DNA of 10,162 bases from an uncultured Porphyromonas sp. (GTDB lineage Bacteria; Bacteroidota; Bacteroidia; Bacteroidales; Porphyromonadaceae), in the NCBI GenBank assembly GCA_945875135.1, contig CAMCJO010000044.1:1-10162 (forward strand), written 5' to 3'. Positions 6,404 through 10,162 of this stretch are shown one piece after another. How positions within the stretch are numbered: the stretch's first letter is position 1; every line of letters begins with the position of its first letter. Both the position numbers and the translations under genes were made by a program. The notes under the pieces are model-generated. The model was not told where the DNA came from, searched no databases, and saw only the letters and a program-made list of their open reading frames with translations.

Positions 6404-8284
6404 TTAGCGACGCTTCTTGTTTTGCTCACGCATGAGCTTCTCTTGCTCCTTCTGCATCTGCTCGAGACGCGCCATAAAGCCTTTCTTCTTCTTGGGCTTC
6501 TTTTGGTTCTCCTCGAGACGTGCCAGCACCTTATCCTCATTGATCAGTAGTCGGCTAGCGACAAATTGCAGAATCGTGATCAGCGTAGAGATAAAGTAGT
6601 AGTAAGTCAGACCAGCTGCATTGCTATTGAAGAAGATGAAGAACATGATCGTCATGATATAAGGCATCAAGCGCATCATCTTCATCTGCGAATTGTCTGC
6701 ACCAGCGGACATGCTCATCGTATAGCGGGAGTAAATGATATTGGTGACGGCCCATAGCAAGCAGAAGAGACTGATATGGTTACCACCCAGCAGCCCCGTG
6801 ATGAAGGGTATGTCCGTGCCCCACGAAATGATCGGATCGTAGGTCGAGAGATCCTTGACCCAGAGGAAGCTCTCCCCACGAAGGTCTATAGCCGTCGGGA
6901 AGAACATATAGAGCGCTATCAAGAAAGGCATCTGTAGCAACATCGGCAAGCATCCACTCATCGGGCTAGCTCCCGCATTACGGTAGAGCTGCATCGTCGC
7001 TTGGCTACGCTTCATCATCATCTGCTGATCATCGCCCGCATACTTAGCATTGATCGCCTCTACTTGTGGCTTCAAGACACGCATCTTAGCTTGCGACATA
7101 TAGCTCTTGAAGGTTAGCGGAGAGAGCACCAGCTTGATAATGATCGTCAGCAAGAGGATGATGATACCCCAGTTGGAGATAAAGCCCTGGAGGAAGTTTA
7201 TCAGCGGACGAATCAGAGTGACATTGATCCATCTAAAGAGCGAGCCACCCACATAGATCATTCGCTTGAGGTCTAGTCGCTGCGCCTTGTCCACGCCAGC
7301 GTCTATCGCCTTGAGCATGTTGTAGTCTAGCGGCCCCATGAAGAGTGCAAAGTCTGCCTTACGTCCATCACGTATATCCATTGCAAAAGCCCCTTGATAC
7401 TTACAGTCCTTGATATAGTTTGTCTCCTTAGGCTCCGTCTTGAAGGACATCTTATTTCCCTCTAGTCGGGTATCTCCAAGACCTATGAGCACGGTGCTAA
7501 AGAACTTGTCTTTCATCGCTACCCACTGGATCTTCTCGCGGACGTCCTTCTCCTGCTCATTTTTGGTCTCCTTGAGCTTCTCTACATCATCTCCCGGATA
7601 CTTATAATATATTGTGGAGTACTGATTTTCAAACTTCCAGGAGCGCTCCTGTCGCGGTATGCGTAGGCTCATCTCGATGTCTTGTATCGCATTGTTGCTA
7701 TGTAGGAGCGATCCCAAGCCCTGCGCCTCGATAGCCATACCGAGCATATAGCCCTCGTGAGGCATCGTGTAGATGATGCGCAGATAGCTCGACGAGTCTA
7801 TCGGCAGCGTCATCTGGAGCGTTGAGTCGTTGGGCTGACTAGCCTGCCAGATCAGATCTTTCGTGTCTAGGATCTGGTTGCGGCTCGTCCGTAGAGGTAG
7901 ATTGAGCATAAAGTCTCCAGGAGCGAAGAGTTGCACTTGTGTGCTATCGTAGCTCTGATAGTCTGCCAGCTCTGCGGAGACAGGCATAGCTCCCTGTGTG
8001 GTAAAGGTGACGCACAGCTTTTCGTTTTGTAGCGTGTACTCCTTAGCTGGCTGGCTCATCAACTGACTGAAAGCGTAGAGCGAGTCAACAGGGGTAGGCT
8101 TTGCCACATCTGGAGTCGTTTGACTCTCCTCTGCAGCGGCTACAGCGGCATTTGTATCGACCTGAGTGGTATCAGTTGCCGGTGTAGGAGTAGATGCAGG
8201 CGTCTGCTTAGGTAGTAGGAAGACTGAGTAGACGACGATGACCACGCCAATCAGAACGATACCTATGAGGTTTGATTTATTCAT
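6404..8284 (-). CDS. yidC: YidC/Oxa1-family membrane protein insertase
   Basis: This inner-membrane insertase inserts and folds membrane proteins, alone or with SecYEG. It has 626 residues with the Gram-negative layout: N-terminal membrane anchor (about 6-24), a Pro/Thr/Ala-rich linker (about 26-66), a large periplasmic beta-sandwich domain (about 80-340), then the conserved five-helix core (about 370-579). Core marks include TFKSYMSQAKMRVLKPQV (391-408), the cytoplasmic helical hairpin at about 400-440, GCLPMLLQMPFLIALY (444-459) and GLTYYYFIS (558-566). The positive residue in the membrane groove is Lys384 (TIIIKLVLSPLT) where E. coli has Arg366. The C-terminal tail (595-626) is very rich in Lys and Arg, fitting ribosome contact. 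It lies 53 bp after pyrG and 25 bp before purF. The start ATG at 8284 directly precedes the membrane anchor. No Shine-Dalgarno sequence is visible. Confidence 0.96.
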   Translation of the reverse strand: MNKSNLIGIVLIGVVIVVYSVFLLPKQTPASTPTPATDTTQVDTNAAVAAAEESQTTPDVAKPTPVDSLYAFSQLMSQPAKEYTLQNEKLCVTFTTQGAMPVSAELADYQSYDSTQVQLFAPGDFMLNLPLRTSRNQILDTKDLIWQASQPNDSTLQMTLPIDSSSYLRIIYTMPHEGYMLGMAIEAQGLGSLLHSNNAIQDIEMSLRIPRQERSWKFENQYSTIYYKYPGDDVEKLKETKNEQEKDVREKIQWVAMKDKFFSTVLIGLGDTRLEGNKMSFKTEPKETNYIKDCKYQGAFAMDIRDGRKADFALFMGPLDYNMLKAIDAGVDKAQRLDLKRMIYVGGSLFRWINVTLIRPLINFLQGFISNWGIIILLLTIIIKLVLSPLTFKSYMSQAKMRVLKPQVEAINAKYAGDDQQMMMKRSQATMQLYRNAGASPMSGCLPMLLQMPFLIALYMFFPTAIDLRGESFLWVKDLSTYDPIISWGTDIPFITGLLGGNHISLFCLLWAVTNIIYSRYTMSMSAGADNSQMKMMRLMPYIMTIMFFIFFNSNAAGLTYYYFISTLITILQFVASRLLINEDKVLARLEENQKKPKKKKGFMARLEQMQKEQEKLMREQNKKRR

Positions 8285-8337
8285 CTAAAGTATAGAGTAT
8301 GTCGTGTATAAAAAGGAACTGCTCGAGATGTGCGCCC

Positions 8338-9999
<1,662 letters not shown>

Positions 10000-10000
10000 C

Positions 10001-10031
10001 TAAATAGTGACCACTACGACCGCACTATTTA
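10001..10031. promoter_or_regulatory. 9-bp inverted repeat overlapping the promoter, candidate operator
   Basis: TAAATAGTG (10001-10009) and CACTATTTA (10023-10031) are perfect inverted copies separated by 13 bp. The inner edge is one base from the -7 element (9992-9999), so the repeat covers the place where a -33 element would lie. The position and symmetry suit a dimeric regulator site, or less likely a DNA cruciform. The binding protein is unknown, and operator function is inference. Confidence 0.45.
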
Positions 10032-10040
10032 TATATAAAT

Positions 10041-10162
10041 CTACGCCCTCCCCCACCTGACGATCTCATATCCACGCGAGAAGTCTCCAATCCCCACGTG
10101 GAAAACGAAAACTCTCCACGTCAGCGCGAAATAAAACTTCGGAAGAATGAAATGAAACTTCG
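10041..10162. repeat. Non-coding upstream region with 22-bp-spaced CCACG motifs
   Basis: No gene is seen here. CCACG occurs at 10072-10076, 10094-10098 and 10116-10120, exactly 22 bp apart each time; the sequence between is only loosely conserved. The middle copy is in the palindrome CCACGTGG (10094-10101). ACGTGGA (10096-10102) pairs with TCCACGT (10115-10121) across 12 nt. AAACTTCG recurs at 10134-10141 and 10155-10162, reaching the window edge. The stretch looks like the end of an intergenic repeat, possibly a degenerate minisatellite or MITE, that continues outside the window. Confidence 0.35.

Noticed and set aside
8285..8337. A terminator or internal promoter between pyrG and yidC (a CCTTTTTATA run and TACTTTAG)
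   Set aside because: No stem precedes the T-run on the minus strand, and TACTTTAG lies directly against the yidC ATG, too close to act as a -7 element for it.

Overview
The window is a compact housekeeping locus from a member of the Bacteroidota, most likely a Porphyromonas-type organism (P. asaccharolytica/uenonis-like is my best guess). The reasons are: every protein has the Bacteroidota version of its family; the one clear promoter has the Bacteroidota -7 element TACCTTTG; no start codon has a Shine-Dalgarno sequence; and base composition is, by eye, a little over 50% GC. The genus call is inference. The phylum call is well supported.

All five genes lie on the minus strand and read from right to left: pyrG (CTP synthase), yidC (membrane protein insertase), a long purF-type amidophosphoribosyltransferase, carA and carB (carbamoyl-phosphate synthase small and large subunits). 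Gaps are 53, 25, 28 and 21 bp with no obvious internal promoter or terminator, so the genes probably form one operon. Nothing convincing is encoded on the plus strand.

Layout: 1-92 holds an imperfect palindrome flanked by short direct repeats, which is a REP- or MITE-like element that may also end the operon. 93-9939 is the five-gene block. 9940-10162 is the upstream control region. It has a -7 promoter element, a 9-bp inverted repeat directly upstream of it, two copies of an AT-rich 14-mer, and further out a repeat-like stretch with CCACG every 22 bp.

Functionally, three of the five proteins are glutamine amidotransferases at committed or branch-point steps of nucleotide synthesis. CarA/CarB makes carbamoyl phosphate for pyrimidines and arginine, PurF starts purine synthesis from PRPP, and PyrG converts UTP to CTP. 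One promoter could therefore set purine and pyrimidine supply together. YidC sits in the middle with no metabolic link.

The most interesting observation is that CarA and CarB resemble the eukaryotic CPS I/CAD enzymes far more than E. coli CarAB. The CarB effector domain even keeps several positions that bind N-acetylglutamate in human CPS1. I see no defence system, phage, transposase gene or other unknown multi-gene system.
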